64,000 nt of DNA from Myotis daubentonii (Eukaryota; Chordata; Mammalia; Chiroptera; Vespertilionidae). Numbering within the stretch: position 1 is the first letter of the stretch; the number at the start of each line of letters is the position of its first letter. The position numbers and the translations under genes are program-made. The DNA is taken from positions 48,655,501 to 48,719,500 of the forward strand of contig NC_081844.1 in NCBI RefSeq assembly GCF_963259705.1, written 5' to 3'. Positions 11,461 to 23,200 of this stretch are shown here, one piece after another. The notes beneath the pieces were generated by a model. That model did not search any database, was not told where the DNA came from, and saw nothing but the letters and a program-made list of their open reading frames with translations.

Positions 11461-11802
11461 TGTAGGTTCCATTCCAAGCTATCTAACACTAGTAGTTTAG
11501 ATTAGCATCTTTGTATTTATTCATTGGTGAGCCAATCCCATGTTGTTAGGTAATAGAGCAGAAGCACTCTAAGCCTAGGAGAACATAATGGCGATAGAGG
11601 ACATAATTATGATGATGTTCTTCATTCTACTGAAGGCTCAACAAGCAGCATTGTACTTAATAGGTCCTTAATAAATATTTGTTGAATAAGTAGCTGCCTG
11701 AAGGAAAGGATTTTTGTTGAAGTCCAAGCTATTAATATGCTTAATAGGTGTTTATTATCAGATAATGAATATTTACATATCATTTTTGTACAAATTTAGA
11801 GT
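11461..11802. repeat. Mostly unique DNA with an L2/MIR-like tail
   Basis: Around 11660-11700, GGTCCTTAATAAATATTTGT TGAATAAG resembles the conserved 3' end of L2 or MIR. The rest of the interval is not recognised. Confidence 0.45.
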
Positions 11803-12030
11803 AGGGTGTCCTGTCCCAGCATTATTGACATTTAAGGGCAGATCATTCTTTACCGTGGGGGTTAGCCTGTAGTTTGCAGAATGTTTAGTAGTATCTCTGG
11901 CTTTTACTCAGTAGATACCAGTAGCACGTTCCCTTTCCCAGTTGTAGCAATAAAAATGTGCAGACAATGTCAAAAAATATCTCTGAGAGGGAAAAACTGC
12001 ATCCAGTTGAGTGCTACTGATCTGAATGGT
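11803..12030 (+). mobile_element. hAT-Charlie-like MER fossil
   Basis: Blocks such as CAGCATTATTGACATTTAAG, GTGGGGGTTAGCCTG, AGAATGTTTAGTAGTATC and ACCAGTAGCACG follow, in order, a common non-autonomous hAT family of mammals. No target duplication is visible at this divergence. The exact family name is not certain. Confidence 0.6.
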
Positions 12031-12920
12031 TCCTCATTAATTTTCATAACTATGACAGAATATGGAGTTAAGGAGAAGACAATTCTAATTTTTTTTTTAA
12101 TTTTTTTAAAATCCCATAGAATTGAAAAATAACCATAGGTTATTTTTAGGTTCTCTTATTATTAGGCATCAGTTGGACAGCTTTTTAAAATATATCTTTT
12201 CTTTTATTTGATCCATAAATAAAAGGTGAAATAAGCTGATTATGATATGCTTCTTCATAATTACTTAATGAACCTGTTTCTCTATGCAAAAGGATGCTAA
12301 TATTCCATAATCCTTCTCTATTTGACATATTTTTATTTTTTATATTTTTATCCACTTTAATTTATCAATCCCACAGAATATTCTACATCAATTCCATTCT
12401 TAATTTGATTTCAGTGGTTTGTAAATGTATGGCCTTGTTTTGTTATGAAATGTATTGTTATTTCTGCCTCTACCCTTACCTCACTCTTTTAGATAGCAAC
12501 TATGCCTTTTTACTTATATGCTTGCATTATAGGAATAATGCAGATTATACTAACATTTTTAATTTCTGTTGCTTAAGTAGACTTTTGTGTAATGAGAGTA
12601 TAGACAATGGTCTTCAAAGTCATACCTTCTGAATGCTTTCGGGTGCTTTAGACAGAAAAAATGCCAAATGCTTAGATTGCTTTTGGATAATGAAGCTCAG
12701 TTGTATGGCTGGTCTAGGAGTTTGTTTACATGGCTATTGTCCCACTCCGTAGCATAAAGTCCAGGACTGTGAACACCTGAGGTGGATACACTGCCCTGGT
12801 GAGGCCAAAATTTCAGAATGAAGCCTGACCTCATGCCTGCATGTCTGTATGGTAGACCTAGTCACTATAGATTAATTTACATTTTATTTAAATATTTCAA
12901 GTAAATAATTTTAATTGAAT
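12031..12920. other. AT-rich DNA, nothing recognised
   Basis: A 112-codon open frame at 12294-12632 is AT-driven (Phe, Ile, Leu, Tyr rich) and lacks domain features, so I do not call it a gene. The stretch 12720-12870 may be an old repeat. Confidence 0.4.
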
Positions 12921-13090
12921 ATAGTCTTGTAGTGTATAGTCTCTTGGGTCTGCCATCTTTCACTCGGCATAAATATTTTGAGATTCACTCAGTTGATAAC
13001 ATGTATCAAATATTTATACCTTTTCATTGATGGGTAGTATTTCATTGTATGGACATACCAATTTGTTTATTCATTCACCTGTTCCATGCA
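12921..13090 (-). mobile_element. Ancient L1 fragment
   Basis: Complement of L1 3' sequence: TTTCACTCGGCATAAATATT, TTTTCATTGATGGGTAGTAT, TTCATTGTATGGACATACC, TTCATTCACCTGTTC in order. Diverged. Confidence 0.65.
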
Positions 13091-13948
13091 TATCACAAAC
13101 CCAATAGAAAATGAGAAAGTGACACAGAGTAATCTATGGAAAAGTCTTTCTTACAGTGGTGAGCTTTGTCATCTTGACAACTCCCATAGCCTTTATTTTA
13201 AACCAGAGATTACGTTTAAGAGTGATCATCATGACAATCATGCAGAAACTTTCCCAGATTAAATTGAGCTTCTTAAAAGAATTCTGCCACCCTGTGAGTC
13301 AAGACTAAGTCAGTCAAAGGGCATAAACTCTGGGGCTCTGGCCAGAAAGCAATGTGGCTTTGACTGCAGAATCAGGGGATTCAGAGACTGAAATGGATGC
13401 TTTCAATACAGATGACCTTGCTGTGCCTGTGGGGACGCCAAAAACATGGCCAATTCATTTTGAGAGCCTTGAGCAGCTTCTACGGTTAACCTTGCTTGAT
13501 GTAGCTGCTGTCTCCTCCTACGCCTGCTGATCCCTCACTTCCTTTCTATCTCTGACTCCACTTATTTAAGGAGAAAATAATTGGGTGGGGCTGAAGTCTG
13601 TCCCCAAAAGGCCATATGCATTTGTGAAGTAATTCAGGGAGGAGTCTTAAACTTTTATGGCTCTTTTGAGTCCTGGCACCCAAATACCATCCACTGGCTC
13701 CCTTGGTGGTGGGATCAACTGTACCAGCATATAGGTGATTGGGTTAGGCCTCACTGTTAGATTATGGTTTGCAGTAGTGGAGAAGTGAATGCAGCTGTGT
13801 GGGACCAGTTTTTTATCATATGATTGTGGTTACATGCACTGAATATATAATTGATATTGATGTTTCACATACCTGTACTGTGCATGAAGCCATTCTCCCT
13901 ATCAGAAAAGTATAGAAGTTCTATACTTTTGAGACTCCACAATCCTAA
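13091..13948 (+). other. Probable 5' part of a decayed endogenous retrovirus
   Basis: This interval directly precedes the pol-like frame and is less AT-rich than its surroundings. I see no gag or protease motif that I could defend. The call is by position only. Confidence 0.3.
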
Positions 13949-14644
13949 TTGCCTCTTTTACCTACTGATGATTTCTGTCAATTGGAGTCGCTGGTAAAAG
14001 GAGACAGCCCCCATCCAGAGGGACCCCTTGAGTGGACTCATCACCTCCCTGACATGGGTACTAGGTACACCTTTGCAAAAGCAGTTTGCTGCTGGGCTTT
14101 TTCAAAACTGAAGTCCTTACCTGTAGGGGCCTTGTGGCTCTCTGACTTGATATTTCCTTTGAGGGCTGGCTGGAGTGGTCAGTTCAACTCAATGACCAAT
14201 AATGCAGGAAGGAACCAACAAGTCTTACTTGCCAAGTGGGAATTATATATTCAAGAATGCCGCTGGTCTGACTACAGGGACATCTCAGTTTTATATGAAG
14301 AAGTAGCAACTTTCCCTTCATGGGAAATGTTATTCCTCATTCTGTCAGTGGGAGCAAAACCACCAGCTCAACGGGGCCTCAAATTCACAGAAGTTCCCTT
14401 CGATGCCAGGGCATGATTCACTGATGGTTTGGCTAAACTTTTTATCAATGAATTCCATAGGGTGGCTCTGGCTACTCTCCCTCAGCAACAGCTATACAGA
14501 GACAGATGGGCTGCAATCGCTCTGCTAAGTGGACAAAACTGTTACCATTCTCATACAGGCTCACACTCCTCTCAGTGGAGCCTATTATATACATTTTTCA
14601 TGTATAAACAATCTAAACTAATAACAGAGAAAGATGCAAATTGA
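13949..14644 (+). pseudogene. Endogenous retrovirus pol fragment (RT C-terminal/RNase H), class III-like
   Basis: Two open stretches in the same frame (13949-14416 and 14429-14644) are divided by an in-frame TGA at about 14414-14416. Just after it comes FTDG, the start of the retroviral RNase H core, where the aspartate is a catalytic residue. Upstream, residues such as GALWLSDLIFP, SMTNNAGRN and WSDYRDISVLYEE resemble the RT connection region of ERV-L-type elements. The RNase H domain is cut off after about 70 codons, where a Helitron begins. With the stop and this truncation it cannot make a working polymerase. No LTR or primer-binding site was identified. The class assignment is by recognition only. 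Confidence 0.6.
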
Positions 14645-14933
14645 CTGTATTTTCGCAACACCCACCAGCCAATCAGGCGTGAGTATGCAAATTAACCTAA
14701 CAAGTATGGTGGGTTAATTTGCATACACAGGCGCTGAGGGGTTGGGGGCGGGGCAGGACACTTGCATCGTCGCCATGACAATGACGCAGTTGTCCCATAC
14801 CACTCCAGCCGCTCCAAGCCTCTGGGCAGCGTGGGAAGGTGGAAAGGCGGCTCCGGCTAGAGCAAAAGCAGTGCCGGCAGCCAGGGGAAGGAAGGTCCAT
14901 TCTTGCACAAATCTTCATGCGCCGGGCCTCTAG
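14645..14933 (+). mobile_element. Helitron, 5' end uncertain
   Basis: The 3' end is clear: a damaged hairpin followed by GCGCCGGGCCTCTAG, with CTAG at 14930-14933 and T at 14934. The interior has ATGCAAATTAACC and GGTTAATTTGCATAC in opposite directions. No TC start with TAATAAAAG is visible, so the 5' end is truncated or diverged; the left boundary is approximate and lies at the end of the retroviral frame. Confidence 0.75.
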
Positions 14934-15119
14934 TATATTTATATTACATTTATACGATATAATAAAATATACAGTATAAATATTTAATATTTATTATTTA
15001 TTCTCATTATATAAATATTATATCTAGAGATAGATACACACACACATTCTCATTATAAGTTGAGATATCTGGGCTTCCTTCTCTGTACATTTCACCCTTA
15101 TAGGTATACTCCCTCCAAA
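14934..15119. repeat. AT-rich simple sequence
   Basis: TA/TATAAATAT-type low-complexity sequence with a short CACACACA run near 15039. No coding signal. Confidence 0.6.
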
Positions 15120-15417
15120 TAGATCTTTCTTTTTTTCTTTTTTCTATTATTAATGCTGCTATAGGGATCCTCATCTCCTCATCTGTCCCCCTTCACCCAT
15201 CCCTCATCCTCCCCTTTGGCCTTTACACATTGTCGTCTGTGTCCATGTGCTATGCATATATGACTATATGTTCTTTGGTTAATTTATTTCAGTCCCTCCC
15301 CCTCCTCTCTGAGATCTGACAGTCTGTTCCATATATTCATGCCTCTGGCCCTATTTTGTTTGTCAGTTTATTTTGTTCATTAGATTCCACACATAAGTGA
15401 AATCATATGGTATTTGT
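15120..15417 (-). mobile_element. 5'-truncated L1-lineage 3' UTR
   Basis: Complement of the bat L1/HAL1 3' UTR also present at 40503-40770: GTCTGTGTCCATGTGCTATG, TATGTTCTTTGGTTAATTT, GACAGTCTGTTCCATATATT, TTGTTCATTAGATTCCACA. The T-rich left edge is the complement of the tail. Ends are approximate and no target duplication was found. Confidence 0.75.
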
Positions 15418-17940
15418 CATATTTTAATGTCTCTGGGGCTTTTGCCAATAGTTGAGCTGTTTGGTGTGCCCCTTGGGAAACTACCAACTGACAGATAAAA
15501 GTAACCCTCTTTGGGACATTCATGTCGGCCTCCATGTAAAGCCAGTTTTTTGATCAGATGAAATGTAAACTGACTATTAATTGAACCTCCTTATTCTAGA
15601 ATTTCACTGATTCACTATCCAGGCCCTGCTGCTGACTGGATCTTTTATCATATGCAGCATGGGAAGAAATCTATTGTCATGTACTAGAGTCCAAGTAAAG
15701 CATTGTGTTTCTGATGCAGAGGTTACCTGAGCTAGACTGAGACTCTTGACAGAAGTTGACACATTTGTCTCATTGTGCAGATGGCTGCATTGTAAGAGGC
15801 ATGGTCCTTGCTATTGCCAACCTCAACCTTTTACTTCTTATTTGGGGCTAATTATGGGGACTTAATGTTGTTGACATTTTTTTCAGGTTAAATACTGATG
15901 TTCTAATCCAACATCAGGATCTAATCCAATTTCAGGATCACAGGATCATATTATGAAAATATTTCATAATATTTGAAATTAACATGTGTCATGCTTTTAG
16001 ATTTTTATGCTATTTTCAGTCTGATAATGGTGTCTCTCAACAAAATCCACTCAACAGTGGTCATCCATATAATCCACAGGTATTTATTAGACAGTAAAAC
16101 ATTTTCATCAAAAATTGATCCCAAAATATTCTGACTCAACATCCTTCACCGCCTTGTAGTGCGCACACCTTAGAAAGGCATTTTGGTCAGTGAATTTAGC
16201 CATATTCCAGAAAGGGATCATCTTCACTTGGCCAATGGCTGGGTTAAGATCATCATGAAATAGTTGGAGGGTTATAATGAACTATTTTGAAAATTTGGAA
16301 TTCCTTCATGGCATACTGCTTCTTTATTTCCTTAACAATACTCTGAGTGACAGTGTGGCCAAAGGGAGACCTAGGGAACTAAAATTAAACCTGCTTCAGC
16401 CATCTGGATTTTCTTGTTGGATTAACATGGTCATAGATCATAAAGAAAACTACCATTTGATTTCATACACTGCTCACCAAAATCACCTTCAATTGCCTGT
16501 GTTGGTCAAAGTGTGAGATATAACCAGTTTCTGTTCGTTTTATAAAAATGGCCGTACCCTTCTTGCGTCCGACTCCTTCAAACCAAAGATCTGGATGTGA
16601 GCAGGAAGGTGGCACTACGAGAATGGAGCACAGCCAAGTTTGGTAATTAAAAAAGAGAAACAACACTCTAGTCTGGAAGATATATGGAAAGAAGGAAATT
16701 AATGGTCATTGTCTTTCAGACTCACTTCTGAAACCTTCTTCATGAAGGAAAACATCTGGCATGTTTCTCCCAAATAGTTCCAAGCAGCTTATATTCGACT
16801 GACTTGGCTTTTTTATCCCTGCCCAGAGAATACTGAACAAGAATTGATCTCCATTCTTCTTAATCTTCCTGAGAAGGCTATCAGAAACATCAGAGAATGT
16901 CCCCTATTGCAGCACCAACTATACAAAACACCTGTTAATTCCTCCAGATAGCCTGCTCATTCCCATAGATGTCACCCAATAATTTCATGGGGTGGATGAA
17001 TGTCATTCGGCAGGTTTCATGGACAAATGTCCTCAGATTCTTACTCCAAAATCAAGAACTAGACTTATTTTTTTAAAAGTGAATTGGGAAGTGCAAGTTT
17101 CAACAGCATTCCATGAGGCCAATGACAATACTGTCAATCTTTGTCCCCTCAGTGAAATAGGTCCCACTTGAAAGAGGGTAATTATTTTAAACAAACCTTT
17201 CTTTGCGGGGCCAACATATGCACCCTCAGGGTTATTCATTTTGTGTCAAAGCCAAGTATTAACTTACCTCCCTCCTGAAAATATAGAGGTAGACATCTTA
17301 GAGATGGACATCTTAGTGGTGGTCATAAGACACCATCAATGATTTAAAAAAACTATCAGTAAATTATGTTACAATGATCAATCATGTGGATGACTCTCAT
17401 CTAAACTGAGGCTTGGTTAATTGGGCAAGCTTCTTGGAGAAATAACTGACTCCTTATTTAAGCAGGAAGTTATCTCTACAATGTTAAACATCCCATTAGA
17501 AAAGGTGCTGTGAACTTTGTCCTTCATTTTGGTTAAAGTAATCAGTAACACTTGGCCCTAGAAGGCATTCGGATCAATCTCAGCTTATTGGTGAGGGTCA
17601 CGGTAGTTGTTTGGACTGCCCTAGAAGTTCTCCTTGAGGGTCAAGGCAGAGTCTTCACAATTACTACTACACATTAATGTACCTGGATCAATACCTTGGC
17701 CCTAGTAAAAAGGTCAATACAGAAACTTAGGGAGAATTCCACTTGGGTTTGCAAGCTAGTCCTTGAGAGTTTTTGAGATTTGTTTAGCTGGTTGGTTTTG
17801 CAGTCCTGAGGGACATGACAGGGCATAATTATAAACCAGGAGTACAATGACCCTCTTATGATAGAATGCTTCAGTTGTAGGCTTTTGAACATAAATCTGA
17901 TGACATGAAGATGCAGTGGTTGCTTCTTCCCTCTTGTTAT
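15418..17940 (+). other. Probable 3' part of the decayed endogenous retrovirus
   Basis: This is GC-intermediate sequence downstream of the pol fragment with many short open stretches. TCTGATAATGGTG near 16018 could encode the SDNG of an integrase core, followed by a possible proline-tyrosine-asparagine segment near 16068. That fits an integrase relic but is not proof. No envelope or LTR was recognised. Confidence 0.3.
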
Positions 17941-18773
17941 TTACTATGGGTATCTGACTTAGCTATATCTGCCTTGGGATATCCCTTTGTCCCATTTGTA
18001 TAAAGCCTATCCTAACAATATATTCCATCAAATGTAACCATGTGTTTGTTGATTCACTCCTGAAAATTCATGAAGCCACATTCATTTCATTTTTTTGTTT
18101 AACATAAAGACTCAGCTTAAGTAATTATTCAGCTATTTACCATAGAGATGTCTTAAATTTAAGATTTATTTGTCATTTTTATTTCATCAAAGTAGGCTCA
18201 GAAGTCTGTTTCAGATGAATTGTTGGTACTAGCTAGGTATTTGAAAGCCAAAGTTGGAAATTTGGGTGCTTAAGTCCACATTTTGTAATGCGAATGAAAT
18301 GTTTGAAATCTGTATATTAATGAGTGTGATTTTATAGGCACACATAGCAAGGAAGAAATGCCTCTCAATTAACTACATTTTATCAGTAAAGGGTCTTATT
18401 TTGTTAGAAATAATGGCAAAAAGACTGGCTAACTTGTCAAAAGGAAGATTTTTTTGAATTGCTATCAGTGAACACCTCGTGAAGCCTGGAATGCCATAGG
18501 GAGAAAATGGCAGAAACCAGGTTGTTTAGGAGAGTCAAACAGTAAGATCCACAGCACTTTGACATCCACGGAATATTCTTGTCAGGCTTCAGGTGTAAAA
18601 TGGGTGGAATATTCTAATATACTTAGCTGACAATTCTTTTGAAAAATATGTAGGACTGTGTTCCACCCATAGTAATCATTCAACAAATGTTAACTGTGTT
18701 TATTTATATTATCAGTGGGCATTTTTACAAGCAATACTGCTGTGGGAATGTCTTACTTTCACTGAAGTTCTAG
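17941..18773. other. Unique-looking DNA with a possible MIR tail
   Basis: Nothing coding. Around 18660-18700, CCCATAGTAATCATTCAACA AATG resembles a MIR/L2 3' end. Otherwise unrecognised. Confidence 0.4.
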
Positions 18774-19195
18774 GAGGAGAGGGGAGGGAGGGGAAGGGAG
18801 GGGAGGGGAGGGGAGGAGAGGAGGAGAGGAGAGGGGAGGAGGGGAGGGGAGGGGAGGGGAGGGGAGGGGAGGGGAGGGGAGGGGAGGGGAGGGGAGGGGA
18901 GGGGAGGAGAGGAGAGGAGAGGAGAGGAGAGGAGAGGAGAGGAGAGGAGAGGAGAGGAGAGGAGAGGAGAGGAGAGGAGAGGAGAGGAGAGGAGAGAGGA
19001 GAGGAGAGGAGAGGAGAGGAGAGGAGAGGAGAGGAGAGGAGAGGAGAGGGAGAAATATCCATGTGAGAGAGATACATCAACTGGTTGCCTCCCATACAGA
19101 AGGATAGAATCTGCAACCCAGGTACGTGCCCTTGACTGTGAATCAAACCTGGGACCATTGGGAGCTTGGGTTGATGCTCTAACCACTGCCAATAA
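18774..19195 (-). mobile_element. VES SINE with an expanded purine microsatellite
   Basis: From about 19050 rightward the complement of a VES head is clear (GAGATACATCAACTGGTTGC, ACGTGCCCTTGACTG, GATGCTCTAACCACTG). Its CT-rich 3' segment, normally about 40 bp, has become about 270 bp of GGGGA, then GGAGA/GAGGA repeats at 18774-19047. The long Ser/Pro/Leu frames on the minus strand are translations of this tract. Confidence 0.88.
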
Positions 19196-20017
19196 TGTGG
19201 CTTTATCTGAAACGTAAGCCAATTTCAGTGATAAGAAAAGCTCTTTCCAAAATATGTGTTAAATATTTAACACAACAATTTAAATATTTAAATGTCTTGA
19301 ATATTTTCTTGAAACATTTATTTATTTGACTATATTTTGGTAAACCTGTTTCATATGTTTTTACTACAGAAATATTCTCTCTATAGTATAGTTTGTAAAG
19401 GAAAGGAATTAATGTTTTTATTTAATTATAGCGAAATAACACCTTAACTGCTTTACTATTTTAATGTGCTTCTATGGTTCAAAAGAGTGTATTTTATATT
19501 TTAATACTTAGAATGTGAATCTTTAAAGGGCTTATTTGTTAAACTTCTGTGACATATGTGGAATTTGTTTCTTTCTGGTTAAGAACACAAAAAATATTTA
19601 TCTTTTAAATTGTTCTTTTATTTCATAGTTATTCATTTAAATGAGTTCCTTTGCAATATTACATTATATTACTGTATGCTATATTTACATAATTTAATTT
19701 TAATTTAGAGCTTCTCTAGTAAACTTCAAAAACATATTTTGAAGCTTTATTATGAGATAGGTTGTTCATCAATTACAATGGTGTTTATTCATTTGAAGAG
19801 TAAGGTTTATGGTTTCCAATATTGAATCTAGTTCTGCAAATCTGATAGTCCACGGACAGTAGATTCAGAGCAGGTCAATGTCATAAAAATCCCTGTTTAA
19901 ACTGCAATTACTTGAATTGATCTTTTTCTCTTTTAATAAAAGCTCATCTCAATTTATTAAATTCCACGTGTACAAAATTGCAAGAAAAGACAAAACAAAA
20001 TAAAACTGTGCTCTCTA
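19196..20017. other. AT-rich DNA, nothing recognised
   Basis: No supported feature. Confidence 0.45.
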
Positions 20018-20225
20018 AAATTTGACAAACTTTCTGTAAAGGCCCAGAGAGTAAGTATTTCAGGCTTTCCTGTGCCAAATGGCCTCTGTCACACCTGCTT
20101 AACTCTGCCACTTTAATACCGAAGCAGCATAACTAATAACTTAAGGAATGGGTGGCTATGTTTCAGGAAAATTTTATTTGTAAAACAGACAGGTGAAAAG
20201 ATTTGGCCTGCCAGAGTATGCCAAT
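20018..20225 (+). mobile_element. hAT-like MER fossil
   Basis: Ordered blocks ACTTTCTGTAAAGGCCCAGA, AGTATTTCAGGCTTTCC, AACTCTGCCACTTTAATACC, ATTTTATTTGTAAAACAGAC and GATTTGGCCTGCC match a well-known mammalian non-autonomous DNA transposon layout. The family name is uncertain. Confidence 0.6.
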
Positions 20226-20237
20226 AAATACTTCTCT

Positions 20238-20450
20238 TTAAAAAAAAATATTGATTTCAGAGAGGAAGGGAGAGGGAGAGAGAGAGAGAAACATCAATGA
20301 TGAGAGAGAATCATTAATTGGCTGCCTCCTGCACGCCCCACACTGGGGATCAAGCCTGCAACCAGGCATGTGCCTTGAGCAGCAATCAAACTGTGACCTA
20401 CAGGTTCATAAGTCGAAGCTCAACCACTGAGCCATGGTGGCCAGGTCAGA
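20238..20450 (-). mobile_element. VES SINE
   Basis: Complement orientation: A-rich/TATTGATTTCAGAGAGGAAG tail side, GAGAGAGAAACATCAATG, GCCTCCTGCACGCCCCAC, ending with CAACCACTGAGCCATGGTGG, the complement of the A-box region. It lies between two hAT-like fossils. Confidence 0.88.
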
Positions 20451-20454
20451 GGTG

Positions 20455-20705
20455 CTTCTAAAAGTGTGGTCCACAACCAGCACTATCATCAGCCCCTGAG
20501 ATTCTTAGAAATTCAAATTAGCATCCCCCACCTCACGCTTACAAAATCAGCTTTTCGGGCTGGGTTCCAGTAACCTGTGATATCATATGCCCCCATCATC
20601 TGATTAGCTTATTAAAGACCGATTCCTAGGCCCCGCCCCAGAGATTCTGATTTATTATGTCAGAGATGGGCCAGAAAATTGCATTTCTAACAAACCCCAG
20701 GTAGC
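20455..20705 (+). mobile_element. MER5A-like hAT fossil
   Basis: GTGTGGTCCACAACCAGCAC, GCCCCTGAGATTCTTAGAAA, TCAAATTAGC, then CCAGAGATTCTGATTTATTA and AATTGCATTTCTAACAAACC. This is the order of blocks in MER5-type Charlie derivatives, here apparently as two half copies in opposite senses. Confidence 0.6.
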
Positions 20706-20850
20706 AAAGAACCATGCTCTCCTTCCCTTCTCTTCCCACTGGCTAGTATGACTTATGTGATAAGGAAATAAACTTCTATTTTTTTTAAGCCATTGATATG
20801 TTGGCCCCTGTTGCAACATCCAAAATTACATCCTAACCAATACAGTGGTA
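20706..20850 (+). repeat. LTR-like 3' end
   Basis: AAGGAAATAAACTTCTATTT, TTAAGCCATTGATATGTTGG and CCTAACCAATACAG resemble the polyadenylation end of a MaLR/MLT-type LTR. Short and diverged. Confidence 0.4.
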
Positions 20851-21779
20851 AGCTGTTCATATTTGTAAATATTCTAATGTGTGGTTAAGTTATGAGGATT
20901 AGATTTTTATTGAATTATTTCTAAGACATTTTCAACAAAGGGCAAATGTATGTCTATATGAATAGAAAGTACATATTGATGAAGAAAAATAGATTTAAGG
21001 AACATGAAAATGATTCACAATAAAGAAGTATAATTATAGTTTTTAATGGGAAAAATTATCATATAATGAAATTATCCATAAATTAAAGTAACAGTAAGAT
21101 TTTATTTCACTAATAAAATCTCTTCTGATGCTTTCTTATGTATGGGGAGTATTAATAATGTAATGCTTTTGGCTCCTCTCTGCCCTTTTGTTCATTCTCC
21201 TGCTTTAGAAGGTGATGTAGGTATCCGGCTGGTAAGAAACTTCACTTGACTCAATCAGCCCACTATCCTTATTTTTTCTTGTGAGGAAGCTACTTGCAAA
21301 AAGCCCACATTCTCATCTTTTTCTCCAGGACATGCAGCTTAAGGGGAAGACTCTGAGAAGTGTGGTGGTGGTGGTGGTGGTGGTGGTGGTGGTGGTGGTG
21401 GTGGTGTGTGTGTGAAAGCATGCAAACGTAGGAGTAGAAGAAAAGGATTACAAGAATGTGACTTTGGGAAGCAAATTGAGTTTATAGGAAACTGGCCTTT
21501 GACTTTTAGAAATAAGCAAGGAGTACATTTTCAGGGGAGAAACACACATATTGACTGAATGAGATTTTTTTACAGTCAACTCCGAAGGCTTCAGCTTCTG
21601 GACTTTCCTGAGTGGGCCTGGCATTTTGCATTTAGCAGCTTGCAGACATTGATACTGAATTATGAAGCTGAATGTTACAGTTGTACTGCAGCCTGAACAA
21701 GAAATTTTATCTATAGGCCATGTGGCATCATGATCTTAGTGGGTGACTATAGCTTATGCTGATTTTTTTCAAAAGGAGT
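20851..21779. repeat. AT-rich DNA with a (TGG)n microsatellite
   Basis: A (GTG)n run of about 15 units at 21361-21408 passes into a GTGTGTG end. The rest has no recognised feature. Confidence 0.7.
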
Positions 21780-21795
21780 AGGTCTTCCTTTTCTT

Positions 21796-22021
21796 TCTTT
21801 CTTTTTTTTTTTAATATATTTTATTGATTTTTTACAGAGAGGAAGAGAGAGATAGAGAGTTAGAAACATCAATGAGAGAGAAACATTGATCAGCTGCCTC
21901 CTGCACACCCCCTACTGGGGATGTGTCCGCAACCAAGGTACATGCCCTTGACCAGAATCATACCTGGGACCCTTCAGTCTGCAGGCTGATGCTCTATCCA
22001 CTGAGCCAAACCAGTTACGGC
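21796..22021 (-). mobile_element. VES SINE with target duplication
   Basis: A young copy: TAATATATTTTATTGATTTT on the tail side, GAGAGAAACATTGATCAGC, and GCTCTATCCACTGAGCCAAA at the head. A 16 bp exact target duplication AGGTCTTCCTTTTCTT lies at 21780-21795 and 22022-22037, giving exact ends. Confidence 0.95.
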
Positions 22022-22039
22022 AGGTCTTCCTTTTCTTAT

Positions 22040-22240
22040 TTTGAAAATATATTTTTATTGATTTCAGAGAGGAAGGGAGAGGGGGATAGAGATAGAAACA
22101 TCAATGGTGACAGAGAATTATTGATTGCTGCCTCCTGCACCCCCTCTACTGGGGATTGAGCCTGCAACCCAGGCATGTGCCCTGACCAGGAATCAAACCA
22201 TGACCTCCTGGTTCATAGGTTGATGCTCAACCACTGAGCC
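22040..22240 (-). mobile_element. VES SINE, adjacent older copy
   Basis: Starts about 20 bp after the previous SINE, same orientation: TTTTTATTGATTTCAGAGAG, TGCTGCCTCCTGCACCCCC, and CATAGGTTGATGCTCAACCA. It belongs to the 'goes with TTGAGC' subtype (GCTCAACCACTGAGCC), unlike its neighbour (GCTCTATCCACTGAGCC), so the two are separate insertions. Confidence 0.88.
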
Positions 22241-23190
22241 ACCTCTTTCCCTATCAAGACTAACCTTACCTAATCAGGTATTAATGAAGCGAAGATTCAG
22301 ATAAGACAAAACAAGTAGTTCAAATATTGTGTTTGTTTTCAAACATGAGGAGTCAGTAAAACACATGCTACTGTACACTAAGTTCAGCATGTGCTATGCA
22401 GCACTGGTGAGGTCCCAGCTTTACATTTTAGACTCATTTACATAGGCAACTCTGGATTAGTTGTTCCAATTTCCATTTTCCATTCAGGCAGTGGTAAGTG
22501 CAGAGGGGGAAAGAGGTGTGAACACATGTAATCTGTGTGTAGGCATAGGAGTCATCATCTGTCAGTCTCAAATTGGCTCTATCTTTACTACTAACATATG
22601 AAGTATGAATTATTTTTCATGAGATAGAGTTATTAGACCTAAGGATTTCTATACTGAGTTGCAACAGACACAGTCACTGTAACTCAGTTCCAATTCATTT
22701 CCCAAAATAGTTTAAATTCCTTGTAATGCAATCCAGCCAGGTTCAGTTTACGAATCAAGAGCTGCCAGAAACACAGTGTTTCAGGGTAATGAATATTAAT
22801 ATGTTTTGAATATGTTGGAAGGAAACAAAATATACTCCAAATAAGTCATGTTGAATGGAACTACCACAATTGCAAATCTCTAAAAATTTTGCGTTCTGGC
22901 AGCAATACTGTTTTAATGTCTCTTTCCAAGAGAGAAGACAAATGCATAGTTGGCTATTCCTCCACAATCTCAAAGTCATGCTCCCCATGGAAAATAAAGC
23001 AGGCCAACATTAACCTTTTGCAGGAATATATTTCACAAGTGAATTTAACAGTACAGGTTTTAGATTGCTCTTAGCTGGTATTGGTTGTGATTCTGGTGAA
23101 GCAGAAACCGGGAATTCTTTTATTTTTATTTTTTATTTTTGCCTAGTCTTTCCCACAGATATTGTTGTGTTCTTAACATGATCATACATC
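22241..23190. other. Unique-looking DNA, nothing recognised
   Basis: No supported gene or repeat. Confidence 0.45.
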
Positions 23191-23200
23191 AAAATTAGGA

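Noticed and set aside
12294..12632. 112-codon membrane-protein-like frame
   Set aside because: Its hydrophobic residues follow from high AT content; no start context, domain or exon signals.
18712..19222. 148-150 codon minus-strand frames rich in Ser, Pro and Leu
   Set aside because: Translation of a purine microsatellite in a SINE, open only because the repeat has no stop codons.
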